64,000 nt of DNA from an uncultured Eubacteriales bacterium (GCA_900542445.1 UQNN01000001.1:1-64000); one strand, 5' to 3'; positions 25,659 to 35,153 are shown, numbered from the stretch's first letter. Made by a program: numbers and translations. The notes: generated by a model not told the origin, from the sequence alone.

Positions 25659-26807
25659 TTAATCAATCTCACTTTCTGAAACTTTGGGATAAAGGGGATA
25701 ACAGAGCAGCCATCCGCAGAGGATGAGCTGAATCATCGCGGCGCATTGGCGAAGCGTGACATAATAGGTATTGTCTTCGTTGGCGCGTCCAAGTCCGGCG
25801 ATCAGAAGACCGACGAGGAAAAGACCGTCAGCCAGCAAAGGGGCGGCGACGCGAAGATCAAATCGCCCGCTGTCCGCCGTCCACAGGATGATGATGGCAA
25901 TTTGGGAGATGAGCAGCGCCGCAAGGCCGATTTGGGAAAATGTAAACAGAAAACTGTATGCGCCGCGCTCAAATTCGCCGAGAAACGTGACGACAATGCA
26001 CAGCACAGCGCTGACCAGAGGCGCGACGGTGACGACACTGATGCGGTCGCGGATGCGCAGAAAGAAATAAATCACCACACTCAGCGCCGCCACGGCAGAA
26101 AGAATTTGAGAGATGCGGACAAATTCGCTGATAAACGTCAGGCTGTCGTTGCGCAGACCTTCGATCACCGTTCGGCCGGAACAATACAGCAGCAGATACC
26201 AACAGAACACGTCGCCCCCGCGGCGGCGGTGTTTACGAATAGCCATCAGCAGGACGAAAACGAGCATGTCCCAGCAGAATTCGTAGAAAAACGTCGCCAT
26301 GTGCCAGTACCATACGTCGCCAACGGGAATTTCCACAGCGAAGGGGAAGAATTGCAGGCTTTCTTCTGCGATACGCAAGCCGTAGGCTTCCATGTTGATA
26401 TAATTGCCCCAACGGCCGATGCCCTGACCGAGCACAAGCGCGGGCGCAACAACGTCCAGCAGTGTCAGCATGGAAATCTTGTGCTTTCTGCTGACCAGCT
26501 TTGCCGCAATCAGCCCGCCGATGACGCCGCCGTAGATGGCCAAACCGCCTTCGCGAATGTTGAAAACGGAAAGCAGATTATCACTGTAATCGTTGAAACG
26601 GAAAGCCACATAATACAGCCGCGCACAGATAATGCCGAGTGGAACGGCATAGAGCATGAAATCGATGACCGTATCCTGCGGCAGGCGCAGGCGGCGCGCT
26701 TCATTTGAGGCAAGAAAGTAGCCGATGACCATTGCGCCAACGATCAATACGGCATACCAGCTAATGCCGAGAAAGGCGACGCGATCCAAAAGGGGTCTGC
26801 TGAGCAT
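25659..26807 (-). CDS. lgt: Prolipoprotein diacylglyceryl transferase with C-terminal membrane extension
   Basis: Transfers diacylglycerol from phosphatidylglycerol to the lipobox cysteine of prolipoproteins in the membrane. The core is recognisable: REGGLAIYGGVIGG (near residue 85-98) and GQGIGRWGNYINMEAYG (near 127-143), the catalytic region. At 382 residues it is longer than the usual 260-300; about 100 extra C-terminal residues contain several more hydrophobic helices. GGGAGG lies five bases before the ATG. It heads the lgt-pncB-recX unit and has its own promoter. Confidence 0.93.
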   Translation of the reverse strand: MLSRPLLDRVAFLGISWYAVLIVGAMVIGYFLASNEARRLRLPQDTVIDFMLYAVPLGIICARLYYVAFRFNDYSDNLLSVFNIREGGLAIYGGVIGGLIAAKLVSRKHKISMLTLLDVVAPALVLGQGIGRWGNYINMEAYGLRIAEESLQFFPFAVEIPVGDVWYWHMATFFYEFCWDMLVFVLLMAIRKHRRRGGDVFCWYLLLYCSGRTVIEGLRNDSLTFISEFVRISQILSAVAALSVVIYFFLRIRDRISVVTVAPLVSAVLCIVVTFLGEFERGAYSFLFTFSQIGLAALLISQIAIIILWTADSGRFDLRVAAPLLADGLFLVGLLIAGLGRANEDNTYYVTLRQCAAMIQLILCGWLLCYPLYPKVSESEID

Positions 26808-26854
26808 AAAAACCTCCCAAAAAGAACTGAAAAGAAGTTGAGTTTATCTTTGTT

Positions 26855-26883
26855 AGTATAGCGCCCGGTTATCCGCCTGTCAA
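26855..26883 (-). promoter_or_regulatory. lgt-pncB-recX promoter
   Basis: Minus-strand TTGACA (26878-26883), a 17-base spacer and TATACT (26855-26860). It is divergent from the upp promoter. Confidence 0.88.
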
Positions 26884-26933
26884 GAAATGGATGGATTTCC
26901 GGCGCGATGTCGTCGGAAAGTTTTCGTTTTCTC

Positions 26934-26962
26934 TTGCCCGATGGACCGCGGAATGGTATAAT
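26934..26962 (+). promoter_or_regulatory. upp promoter
   Basis: TTGCCC (26934-26939), a 17-base spacer and TATAAT (26957-26962) with a TG extension. Confidence 0.85.
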
Positions 26963-27019
26963 GAAAAAAACGCAGGTGAAAGGCACTCTTTCAGCGCTGC
27001 CTGCCAAGGAGGAAAAAAC

Positions 27020-27649
27020 ATGTCTATCGTTCATGTTATGGATCACCCGCTGATTCAGCATAAGCTCTCTCTGATGCGCGACCAGGAAACCGGCCCCAAG
27101 GAGTTCCGCGAGCTGCTGAATGAAATCTCCATGCTGATGGCTTACGAGGTCACCCGTGATCTGCCGCTCAAGACGGTTGAAATCGAGACCCCGATCTGCC
27201 GTGCGCAGACCAAGGTCATCGCGGGCAAGAAACTGGCTATCGTGCCGATTCTGCGTGCTGGTCTGGGTATGGTGGACGGCATCATGAGTCTTGTTCCGGC
27301 AGCGAAGGTCGGCCACATCGGTCTGTACCGCGACCCGAATACCCTTGAGCCGGTGGAGTATTACTGCAAGCTTCCGGCGGATGCGCAGGAGCGTGAAATT
27401 CTGCTGGTTGACCCGATGCTGGCGACCGGCGGTTCCGCGGCGGCGGCGATCGGCTTCCTCAAGAAGCGTGGATGCAAGAACATCAAGCTCGTCAATCTGA
27501 TTGCCGCGCCGGAAGGCGTTGCGCGCGTGCAGGCGGAACATCCGGATGTGGATATCTATGTTGCAGGCATGGATGAGAAGCTCAACGACCACGGCTATAT
27601 CATTCCGGGTCTAGGCGACGCCGGCGACCGTCTCTTTGGCACCAAGTAA
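27020..27649 (+). CDS. upp: Uracil phosphoribosyltransferase
   Basis: Salvages uracil by making UMP from uracil and PRPP. The 209-residue length is exact for the family. The PRPP-binding loop LVDPMLATGGSA and the C-terminal uracil-binding segment (YIVPGLGDAGDR type) are present. The ATG at 27020 follows AAGGAGG; the frame is open earlier but upstream of the promoter start. It is a single gene between its own promoter and a strong terminator. Confidence 0.97.
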   Translation: MSIVHVMDHPLIQHKLSLMRDQETGPKEFRELLNEISMLMAYEVTRDLPLKTVEIETPICRAQTKVIAGKKLAIVPILRAGLGMVDGIMSLVPAAKVGHIGLYRDPNTLEPVEYYCKLPADAQEREILLVDPMLATGGSAAAAIGFLKKRGCKNIKLVNLIAAPEGVARVQAEHPDVDIYVAGMDEKLNDHGYIIPGLGDAGDRLFGTK

Positions 27650-27656
27650 GATTGTA

Positions 27657-27684
27657 AGTACGTCGGAAACGGCGTACTTTTTTT
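27657..27684 (+). terminator. upp terminator
   Basis: A stem AGTACG (27657-27662) with CGTACT (27673-27678) plus inner pairs, and T7. Confidence 0.88.
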
Positions 27685-27689
27685 GTTTG

Positions 27690-27718
27690 TTGCGGCGTAC
27701 ATGCCTTTATGCTATAAT
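27690..27718 (+). promoter_or_regulatory. Glycosyltransferase gene promoter
   Basis: TTGCGG (27690-27695), a 17-base spacer and TATAAT (27713-27718) preceded by TG. Confidence 0.8.
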
Positions 27719-27751
27719 GAAACCCATCAAAGAGTTTAGGGGACTGCAAAA

Positions 27752-28726
27752 ATGAAAGATCATATCGCCGTACTGATCCCATGTTACAATGAAAGCAAAA
27801 CCATCGAAAAGGTGGTGCGGGATTTTAAGCGCATGCTGCCGGAAGCAACCGTCTATGTGTACGACAACAATTCCAGCGACGGAACGGGTGAGATTGCCGC
27901 GCGGGCCGGCGCCGTGGTTCGCCGGGAGAGGATGCAGGGCAAGGGCAGCGTCATTCGCCGCATGTTTCGCGAAATTGACGCGGACTGCTATCTGATGGTG
28001 GATGGGGATGATACCTATCCCGCCGAGGATGCCCCGGCGATGGCGGCCGCCGTGCTTGACGAACAGGCGGATATGGTGGTTGGCGATCGGTTATCCAGCA
28101 CATATTTCGCCGAGAATAAGCGACCGTTTCACAATTTGGGCAACGGGCTGGTTCGCGCGAGCATCAACCATTTGTTTGGAAGCGATATCAAGGATATCAT
28201 GACGGGATATCGCGCTTTCAGTTATGCGTTTGTCAAAACCTATCCGGTGCTGTCAAAAGGGTTTGAAATTGAAACCGACATGACCATTCACGCCATCAAT
28301 CGGCGTATGCAGGTCAGCAACATAGTTGTTTCTTATCGCGACAGGCCGGTCGGAAGCGAATCCAAGCTCAACACCTATCAGGACGGAGCGAAGGTGCTGC
28401 TGACCATCGCGCGGCTTTATAAGAATTACAGACCTTTCGCTTTCTTTGGTCTGCTGGCGCTGATTTTGGCGGTGATTTCTGCCGCGTTCATGATCCCTGT
28501 GCTGATGGAGTTTGCGCAGACAGGGCTTGTGCCGCGTTTTCCGACGTTGATTGCTTGCTGCGTGACGATGCTTGCGGCGCTGCTGCTTTTCATTTCGGGT
28601 CTGATTTTGTCTACGCTCCAGGAGAAGGACAAGCGTGATTTTGAATTTGAGCTCCAGCAGGTTGGCGATCAATATCGTCGTCTTGTGCGCGAGGAAACGG
28701 CGAAAGGCGAAAAGATTTCTGCTTAA
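27752..28726 (+). CDS. Family 2 glycosyltransferase, membrane-anchored
   Basis: A 324-residue protein with a GT-A glycosyltransferase domain (PCYNES near residue 10, the DNNSSDGT motif, and a DGDD metal motif near residue 90). Two C-terminal membrane helices follow (about residues 228-250 and 262-285). This layout resembles dolichyl/undecaprenyl-phosphate sugar transferases of the DPMS type, which load lipid carriers for surface glycans. The sugar is unknown. It is the first gene of a run reaching at least to rng. Confidence 0.82.
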   Translation: MKDHIAVLIPCYNESKTIEKVVRDFKRMLPEATVYVYDNNSSDGTGEIAARAGAVVRRERMQGKGSVIRRMFREIDADCYLMVDGDDTYPAEDAPAMAAAVLDEQADMVVGDRLSSTYFAENKRPFHNLGNGLVRASINHLFGSDIKDIMTGYRAFSYAFVKTYPVLSKGFEIETDMTIHAINRRMQVSNIVVSYRDRPVGSESKLNTYQDGAKVLLTIARLYKNYRPFAFFGLLALILAVISAAFMIPVLMEFAQTGLVPRFPTLIACCVTMLAALLLFISGLILSTLQEKDKRDFEFELQQVGDQYRRLVREETAKGEKISA

Positions 28727-28732
28727 AGACAC

Positions 28733-29719
28733 ATGGAACGAATGGATGAAGTGACATTTGCGCGCTTGGCCCGTCAGGCTGGATTCGGCAGGACGGGCTT
28801 TTGCAGCGCAAGGGCGTTTGAAGCCGAGCGGGAGGCCGTGGCGCTTGGACCGGAGATAGCCGAGCGGCGGCAGCTGAAATTTGATCCGATCGGCGATGAT
28901 GAACGAACGAAGAGCTTAGCCGTGCTGCTCTGGCCGTATAATCCGGCGGAAAAGGAAGAAAAAGGCTGTGTTTTTGTAGACGGATACTATTTCGCGTCTA
29001 ATGCGGCATATCATGCGGCACGGAAGCTGGAGGAAGACCTGAGGCAAGCCGGATGTTTTGCCAAAGCGAATGTGTCTTATCCCGCGCGGGAAGCGGCTTT
29101 GCGTGCGGGCATCGGCATAATTGGACAGAACGGCATGCTGATCACGCCGGAATACGGTTCGAGATTTGTTATCATCCTGATGGCGACGGATATTGAATGC
29201 AGCGCGCCGGATAAGGGCGAAAGCGGTGCCTGTCTGCGCTGTGGACGGTGCGCTAAAGCCTGCCCGGCAGGAGCGATTGATGAAAGCGGAATGAGTCGGC
29301 CGGAAAGATGTATCCGGAATTTCATGATGGAAGGGATTGTCGCGCCGGAATATCTGCGTGAAAAGATGGGAATGCGGCTTATTGGCTGCGACATCTGCCA
29401 GCGCGTTTGTCCCATGCAGCCCAAGTTTGAAAGCGGGAGAACATTGGGATTGAAGCTTGACGAATTGGCGACGACAGATCCGGGTGTTTTTTCAGCTTCC
29501 ATACAGAAATTGTCGGCTGAAATCGGACGAAACGCCGCTCGTCCGCAACGCGTTCGGGCACAGGCGGCGCTGTTGGCCGGGAACAGCGGCGAAAAAAAGT
29601 ATCTGCCTGTTCTGGAAGCGTGGTCACAGCTTCCGTTTGAAGCTGTGGCTGAGCATGCGCGCTGGTCGCGGGAACGGCTTTTAACGGTTGGACTTGACCG
29701 GAAAGAGAAAACAGATTAA
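28733..29719 (+). CDS. QueG-related double [4Fe-4S] protein
   Basis: A 328-residue protein with two ferredoxin-type motifs: CLRCGRCAKACPAG (about residues 163-176), and a later cysteine plus GCDICQRVCP (about residues 219-228). C-terminal HEAT-like helices follow. This resembles epoxyqueuosine reductase QueG, which completes queuosine in tRNA using cobalamin. However, the N-terminal region typical of QueG is poorly matched and the protein is somewhat short, so a related reductase is equally possible. No other queuosine gene is in the window. It follows the glycosyltransferase after six bases. Confidence 0.65.
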   Translation: MERMDEVTFARLARQAGFGRTGFCSARAFEAEREAVALGPEIAERRQLKFDPIGDDERTKSLAVLLWPYNPAEKEEKGCVFVDGYYFASNAAYHAARKLEEDLRQAGCFAKANVSYPAREAALRAGIGIIGQNGMLITPEYGSRFVIILMATDIECSAPDKGESGACLRCGRCAKACPAGAIDESGMSRPERCIRNFMMEGIVAPEYLREKMGMRLIGCDICQRVCPMQPKFESGRTLGLKLDELATTDPGVFSASIQKLSAEIGRNAARPQRVRAQAALLAGNSGEKKYLPVLEAWSQLPFEAVAEHARWSRERLLTVGLDRKEKTD

Positions 29720-29752
29720 AATACACTCAAATGGTTTTAGGGAGGACATGCT

Positions 29753-31594
29753 TTGCTCAAAGAACAAATTGACAGTCTGCTTGACCGCGTGCAGAAACCC
29801 GCGCGCTACATGGGCGGCGAAATGAACTGTGTGCTGAAAGACCCCAATCGCGTAGATATTCGTTACGCGTTTGCTTTTCCGGATGTATATGAAGTCGGCA
29901 TGAGCCACCTCGGCTCACGCATTTTGTATGATATCATCAATAAACGGGAGGATGCGCTTTGTGAGCGCGTCTTTATGCCGTGGGTCGATATGGCCGATCT
30001 GATGCGTCAGGAGGGCGTGCCGCTTTTTTCGCTGGAAACACGTTCGCCCGTCGGCGGATTTGACATGCTGGGCTTTACGCTTCAGTATGAGATGAGTTAT
30101 ACCAATATTTTGGAAATGCTTGATCTTTCCGGCATTCCGCTTCGCAGCGAGGATCGCACGTGGGAGCATCCGATTGTGATTGCGGGCGGCCCGTGTGCGT
30201 TTAATCCGGAACCGCTGTATGCGTTTATCGACGCGTTTTCCATCGGCGATGGTGAAATCAGCACATTGGAAACCATCGACGTGGTGAAACAGTGCAAGCA
30301 GGAAGGCGTTTCGCGCGAAGAATGCCTGCGCCGGTTGTCTCGTCTGCATGGCGTTTATGTGCCGAGTCTGTATCGTGCCGAATACCATGCAGATGGAACA
30401 TTGGCTTCGTTTGAGCCGACGGAAGAGGGCGTGCCGCGCACGGTGGTCAAAAATATGATTGCCAACATCGACACGGCCGCTTATCCGGAGAGCATTATCG
30501 TGCCGTTCATGGAAATCGTGCATGACCGCATCAACATTGAGGTGCTGCGCGGCTGCACGCGCGGCTGCCGCTTCTGCCAGGCGGGGATGATCTATCGTCC
30601 GGTACGAGAGCGCAGTGTAGAACATCTGCTGGACTTGGCGCAGAAGCTTGTGGATTCAACGGGCTATGAAGAAATCACGCTGTCTTCACTGTCCACGGGC
30701 GATTATAGCTGTCTGCCCGAACTGGCGCACAAGCTGATGGATAAATTTCAGGAGGAGCGTATTGCGCTGTCTCTGCCGAGCCTGCGTCTGGACAGTAAAT
30801 TGAAAGAGACGCTGGAAGAGACGCAGAAGGTGCGCAAAACCAGCCTGACCTATGCGATGGAGGCAGGTACGCAGAGACTCCGCGACGTGATTAACAAGGG
30901 CATTACCGAAGAAAATCTGATGAGCTCCGTAAGCGATGCGTTTGCAGGCGGATGGAGCAGCGTGAAGCTGTATTTCATGTTCGGCCTGCCGACGGAGACC
31001 ACGGAGGACTTGAATGGCATTGCTGATTTGGCCTCCAAGGTAGTTCGCAAGTATTTTGAAACGCCGAAAAATGTCCGGGCGCGCGGCTTGCGGGTGAATT
31101 GCTCGGCCAGCTGCTTTGTACCTAAGCCGTTCACGCCATTTCAGTGGGAACCGCAGGATACTATCGAGCAGTTTGAAGAAAAGCAGAAACATCTGTGTCA
31201 GATTATGCACATCAAAGGCGTAGAGTTCAACTGGCATACGCCGCAGGTTTCTTTCCTTGAAGCGTGTTTTGCGCGCGGCGACCGTAAGATGGCCGATGTT
31301 CTGGAAGCAGCGTGGCGGCTTGGCTGCCGGTTTGACGGCTGGACAGATCAATTCAGCTTTGAAAACTGGATGAAAGCGTTTGAACAATGCGGCGTCGATC
31401 CGGCGTTTTACGCGAACCGCCGCCGGGAGAAGGGCGAACTTCTCCCGTGGTCGTTTATCGACGCGGGCGTGACGGAAGCCTATCTCTGGCGCGAACATGA
31501 GCGCGCCATGCGTGCGGAGACCACACCGGACTGCCGGAAAGGATGTCAAGGCTGTGGCCTTAAACGATTTGAAGGAGCGTGTGAAGGACGATGA
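29753..31594 (+). CDS. TIGR03960-family radical SAM protein
   Basis: A 613-residue protein with an N-terminal B12-binding-like region, a radical SAM core with its CTRGCRFC cluster motif near residue 265, and a C-terminal extension. TIGR03960 proteins are typically adjacent or fused to TIGR03936/DUF2344 proteins and precede RNase G in Firmicutes; that arrangement is seen here. The reaction is not established; an RNA or ribosome modification is a common guess. The start is TTG, placed seven bases after GGAGG; an ATG five bases earlier is out of frame. The stop overlaps the next gene by four bases. Confidence 0.85.
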   Translation: MLKEQIDSLLDRVQKPARYMGGEMNCVLKDPNRVDIRYAFAFPDVYEVGMSHLGSRILYDIINKREDALCERVFMPWVDMADLMRQEGVPLFSLETRSPVGGFDMLGFTLQYEMSYTNILEMLDLSGIPLRSEDRTWEHPIVIAGGPCAFNPEPLYAFIDAFSIGDGEISTLETIDVVKQCKQEGVSREECLRRLSRLHGVYVPSLYRAEYHADGTLASFEPTEEGVPRTVVKNMIANIDTAAYPESIIVPFMEIVHDRINIEVLRGCTRGCRFCQAGMIYRPVRERSVEHLLDLAQKLVDSTGYEEITLSSLSTGDYSCLPELAHKLMDKFQEERIALSLPSLRLDSKLKETLEETQKVRKTSLTYAMEAGTQRLRDVINKGITEENLMSSVSDAFAGGWSSVKLYFMFGLPTETTEDLNGIADLASKVVRKYFETPKNVRARGLRVNCSASCFVPKPFTPFQWEPQDTIEQFEEKQKHLCQIMHIKGVEFNWHTPQVSFLEACFARGDRKMADVLEAAWRLGCRFDGWTDQFSFENWMKAFEQCGVDPAFYANRRREKGELLPWSFIDAGVTEAYLWREHERAMRAETTPDCRKGCQGCGLKRFEGACEGR

Positions 31595-32274
31595 GAATGC
31601 TGTTGCAGTTTCAAAAGGGCGACATCGTCCGTCATCTCGGCCTGCTTGATTTACAGCGAACCATGCAGCGCGCGCTGCGTAGAAGCGGTTTGCCGATCGC
31701 GTATTCCAATGGCTTTAATCCGCATATTGTGATGTCGTTTGCTTCCGCATTGTCTTCGGGGATTCCCGGCGACGCGGAATTGCTGGATGTGTCGCTGAGT
31801 GGGGAAGCGACGGCGGAAGCTTGTATGGCGGCCATGAACCGCGTTCTGCCGCCAGCCTTGCAGGTTTCCCGCGTGCGGATGGTGGACGATCGTTTTCCGA
31901 AGGTCAGCGCGGCGCTGCGTCAGGCAGAATACAGAATTACGCTGACGGGCGGCGGGGCCTGTCTGGTCGCGATGGCAATTCCGACGTTTCTGGCCCAGGA
32001 TGAAATCATGGCACTGCGCAAGACTAAACGTGCGGAGACGATGGTCAATATTCGCCCGATGATTCATGCGCTGACAGCGCAGACGGACAAGGAAAAGAAT
32101 GCGGCGGTGTTGACGGCGCGCGTTTCCTTCGTTGAAGCCGCGACGCTCAAGCCAGATTTGCTGGTAGAGTCGCTGTGTACTTTTGCAGAGGCACGACCGG
32201 AGCGGTGTGAAATTCGCCGCACCTGTCTGCTTGGAGAGAAGGACGGACAAGCCGTTCCGCTGATTGATCTGTAA
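31591..32274 (+). CDS. TIGR03936/DUF2344 protein
   Basis: A 227-residue soluble protein beginning MLLQFQKGDIVRHLGLLDLQRTMQRALRRSGLPI and ending in a beta-rich segment. This N-terminal block is the hallmark of the DUF2344 family. It is coupled by a 4-base ATGA overlap to the radical SAM gene, and in other genomes the two are fused, so they very likely act together. Biochemical function is unknown. RNase G follows after three bases. Confidence 0.85.
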   Translation: MRMLLQFQKGDIVRHLGLLDLQRTMQRALRRSGLPIAYSNGFNPHIVMSFASALSSGIPGDAELLDVSLSGEATAEACMAAMNRVLPPALQVSRVRMVDDRFPKVSAALRQAEYRITLTGGGACLVAMAIPTFLAQDEIMALRKTKRAETMVNIRPMIHALTAQTDKEKNAAVLTARVSFVEAATLKPDLLVESLCTFAEARPERCEIRRTCLLGEKDGQAVPLIDL

Positions 32275-32277
32275 GAG

Positions 32278-33723
32278 ATGAAAAGAGAACTGATTGTCGA
32301 TTGTAAGTCGGGCGGAACGCGCGCGGCGGTGCTGGAAGATGGCGAATTGGTCGAGCTTCATCTGGAGAGCGGTGCACCGGACGGGCAGACGGAAACGCTC
32401 TATTACGGACGCGTACAGGCAGTTCGGCCTTCCGTACATGCGGCGTTTGTGGAAATCGGGCAGGAACTCAACGCTTTTTTGCCGCTGGAAGAGGGCATGA
32501 AGATTAAAGGCGGCGACATGCTTATCGTACAGGGCGTGGCGAAGCAGACGACGCAGAGCAAAGGGCTCCGCGTCAGCACGCGAGTTAACCTGACGGGGCA
32601 GACGTTGGTGCTCATTCCCGGCGAAACGGGCGTTCATATTTCAAAAAAAGTAAAAAATCCGGCGACGCGTGCGCGTCTTTCGGAAATTGGAAGGGAAATC
32701 TGCCCACAGGATTGCGCGATTATCATTCGGACGGCTTCCGAGCATGTAACGGTTGAGCAGCTTCGGGATGAAGCGAAGGCGTTGCTGAAAATGTGGGAGA
32801 CAGCTTGCCTGAGGGCGAAAGGAATGGCGAAGCCGGGCAGTTTGCTTGAACCGGAACCGTTGACCGCACGGTTGATGCGCGATATGGCGCGAGATCTGGA
32901 ACGCGTTGTCGTCAATGATTTGGCAAACTATGAAACGCTTTGCCGGATTCAGCAGGAAGGTCGATTGTCGAAGGAAACGCGCGTGGAATATGCCGACGAG
33001 CGGAAGACGTTGCTGTTTGATGCGTTTAATCTTGAAACGGCGATTGATAAAGCGCTAAAAAAGCGCGTGTGGCTGCCATGCGGCGGTTATCTTATCTTTG
33101 ATTTTGCCGAGGCGCTGACCGTGATCGACGTCAATTCAGGCAAGATGGTGACGGGCAAAAATGTGGAGGAAACCGCGCTCCGCGTTAACTTGGAAGCCGT
33201 AAGAGAGATTGCACGGCAACTGAGACTGCGCGACGTTGGCGGCATTGTTATTGTTGATTTGATCGATATGGAGACAGATCAAAGCAGGCGGGCGGTGCTT
33301 TCCGCCTTCAAAGAAGCGGTGAAAACAGACCGCATGCCCGTGAAAATTGAGGGGATTACGCGGCTGGGGCTGCTTGAAATAACAAGAAAACGGAAGGGCG
33401 AACAGCTTCGCCGCGCACTGAGAACAACGTGCAGCGTCTGCTCCGGTTCAGGCGAATTGCTCAGCGAAGACGAAATCGCCAGGCGGGCATATCGACAGGC
33501 ACGGCGTATGGCGTTGGCTGGTCAGTGCGGGCCGTTTGTGGTCTGCCTTTCGGATAAATCGGCCAAGCTGCTGGAAGCGATGCCGCAGCCGGAAAACTGT
33601 CCCCAGATCTATGCGCTTGCCTCAGGCGGTTATCGGGAAAAATTCAGTGTGATGCAGCCGGGAGAGGGAGAACTGCCCGAACAGGCGGTCGCGCTTCAAA
33701 CGAAACAAACAACTCAACAGTGA
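32278..33723 (+). CDS. rng: Ribonuclease E/G family endoribonuclease
   Basis: A 481-residue RNase G-type enzyme that cleaves single-stranded A/U-rich RNA and trims rRNA. An S1-like domain (YYGRVQAVRPSVHAAFVEIG, about residues 40-60) is followed by the catalytic DNase-I-like region with the two metal-binding aspartates (VIDVNSGK and IVIVDLIDME). A zinc-link motif CSVCSGSG (about residue 385) supports dimers. There is no long C-terminal degradosome tail, which separates it from RNase E. In many clostridia rplU-rpmA follow; here miaB follows instead. Confidence 0.93.
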   Translation: MKRELIVDCKSGGTRAAVLEDGELVELHLESGAPDGQTETLYYGRVQAVRPSVHAAFVEIGQELNAFLPLEEGMKIKGGDMLIVQGVAKQTTQSKGLRVSTRVNLTGQTLVLIPGETGVHISKKVKNPATRARLSEIGREICPQDCAIIIRTASEHVTVEQLRDEAKALLKMWETACLRAKGMAKPGSLLEPEPLTARLMRDMARDLERVVVNDLANYETLCRIQQEGRLSKETRVEYADERKTLLFDAFNLETAIDKALKKRVWLPCGGYLIFDFAEALTVIDVNSGKMVTGKNVEETALRVNLEAVREIARQLRLRDVGGIVIVDLIDMETDQSRRAVLSAFKEAVKTDRMPVKIEGITRLGLLEITRKRKGEQLRRALRTTCSVCSGSGELLSEDEIARRAYRQARRMALAGQCGPFVVCLSDKSAKLLEAMPQPENCPQIYALASGGYREKFSVMQPGEGELPEQAVALQTKQTTQQ

Positions 33724-33743
33724 AAGAATAAAGGGAATCAGAC

Positions 33744-35153
33744 ATGAAAAGAACGCAGGCTATCGAACTCCCGCAAGAGGAAATTGCAAAGCAGAAGGAA
33801 TGGATGGCGGAATTTGCCGCACTGGAGGACAGACCGCGCACCTATTGTGTGGTGACATACGGCTGCCAGATGAACGCGCATGACAGCGAAACGCTGGAAG
33901 GCATGCTGGCTGAGATGGGCATGACGCCCGCCTCCACGCGAGAAGAAGCGGATTTCGTTATCTTCAATACCTGTTGTGTTCGCGATAATGCCCAGCGCCG
34001 CGCGCTTGGCAATGTGGTTTGGCTCAAAGAACTTAAAAAGACGCGCCCAGAATTGATGGTCGGCGTTTGCGGCTGCATGATGCAGCAGCCGGGTATGGGC
34101 GAACAGATTTTGAAGCAGTATCCGTTCGTCGATCTGGCTTTCGGCACGCATAACCTGTATCGGTTTGCGCAGCTGATGCTCAAGGCTGTTCAGTCCCGCC
34201 GCCGCGTGGTCGAAGTCATTCAGGACGACGAAGGGAGTATTCCGGAGGATCTGCCCGTCCGCCGCAGCAGCCCCTATCACGCGTATATCACCATCATGTA
34301 CGGCTGCAACAATTTCTGCTCGTACTGCATTGTGCCGTATGTCCGCGGCCGCGAGCGTTCCCGCGCGTCGGCACGCATCATCGAGGAAGCCCGCGAACTG
34401 AAAGCCGAAGGCGTGAAAGAAATCATGCTGCTGGGGCAGAACGTCAATTCTTATGGTTTGGATATGGAGGGCGAACTGAGCTTTGCGCAGCTGCTGGCTG
34501 AACTGGACAAGGTGGGGATTGAGCGCATTCGCTTCATGACTTCTCATCCGAAGGATATTTCCGATGAGCTGATTGACGTGATGGCGGCAAGCAAACATAT
34601 CTGCCATGCGCTGCATCTGCCTGTTCAGCACGGCAGCAATCGGATTCTCCAATCGATGAATCGCCGCTATACGCGCGAAAAATATTTGGAGCGCGTAGAA
34701 GCAATTCGCGCAAAAGTGCCGGATATCAGCCTGACGACCGATCTCATTGTCGGTTATCCGGGCGAAACCGAGGAAGAATTTGAAGAAACCTGCTCGTTGG
34801 TGGAGCGGGTCGGCTATGACAGCGCATTCACCTTCATCTATTCGCCTCGTGTGGGGACACGCGCGGCGGATATGCCAGATCAGATTCCGGAGTCGGTTTC
34901 TTCTCGCAGAATCCAAAAACTGATAGCGCTGCAAAAGGAAATTACACATAAGCGTTATGCAAAATATATCGGCCAGGTGCACAACGTGCTGGTGGAGGAA
35001 GCATCCCGACGGGATGAAAACCAGATGGCCGGCAAAAATGAATACAACATCACCGTCAATTTTCCGGGCGACAAGAGCCTTGTCGGGCAGATTGTCAAAG
35101 TGAGAATCACATCCGCCGGAGAAAGCACGCTGCGCGGCGAACGCGTGGATTAA
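33744..35153 (+). CDS. miaB: tRNA-2-methylthio-N6-dimethylallyladenosine synthase MiaB
   Basis: Adds a methylthio group to i6A37 of tRNAs. The 469-residue protein has the three-domain methylthiotransferase layout: an N-terminal UPF0004 domain with cluster cysteines (TYGCQMN, NTCCVRD, VCGCM), a radical SAM domain with GCNNFCSYC near residue 190, and a C-terminal TRAM domain. It needs the product of MiaA, whose gene lies 5 kb downstream in the same cluster. It is followed by a YlbF-like gene; YlbF-type proteins affect MiaB activity in Bacillus. Confidence 0.96.
   Translation: MKRTQAIELPQEEIAKQKEWMAEFAALEDRPRTYCVVTYGCQMNAHDSETLEGMLAEMGMTPASTREEADFVIFNTCCVRDNAQRRALGNVVWLKELKKTRPELMVGVCGCMMQQPGMGEQILKQYPFVDLAFGTHNLYRFAQLMLKAVQSRRRVVEVIQDDEGSIPEDLPVRRSSPYHAYITIMYGCNNFCSYCIVPYVRGRERSRASARIIEEARELKAEGVKEIMLLGQNVNSYGLDMEGELSFAQLLAELDKVGIERIRFMTSHPKDISDELIDVMAASKHICHALHLPVQHGSNRILQSMNRRYTREKYLERVEAIRAKVPDISLTTDLIVGYPGETEEEFEETCSLVERVGYDSAFTFIYSPRVGTRAADMPDQIPESVSSRRIQKLIALQKEITHKRYAKYIGQVHNVLVEEASRRDENQMAGKNEYNITVNFPGDKSLVGQIVKVRITSAGESTLRGERVD

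Noticed and set aside
29748..29790. ATG at 29748 as start of the radical SAM gene
   Set aside because: It is out of frame with the conserved protein; the in-frame TTG at 29753 has the correct spacing to GGAGG.
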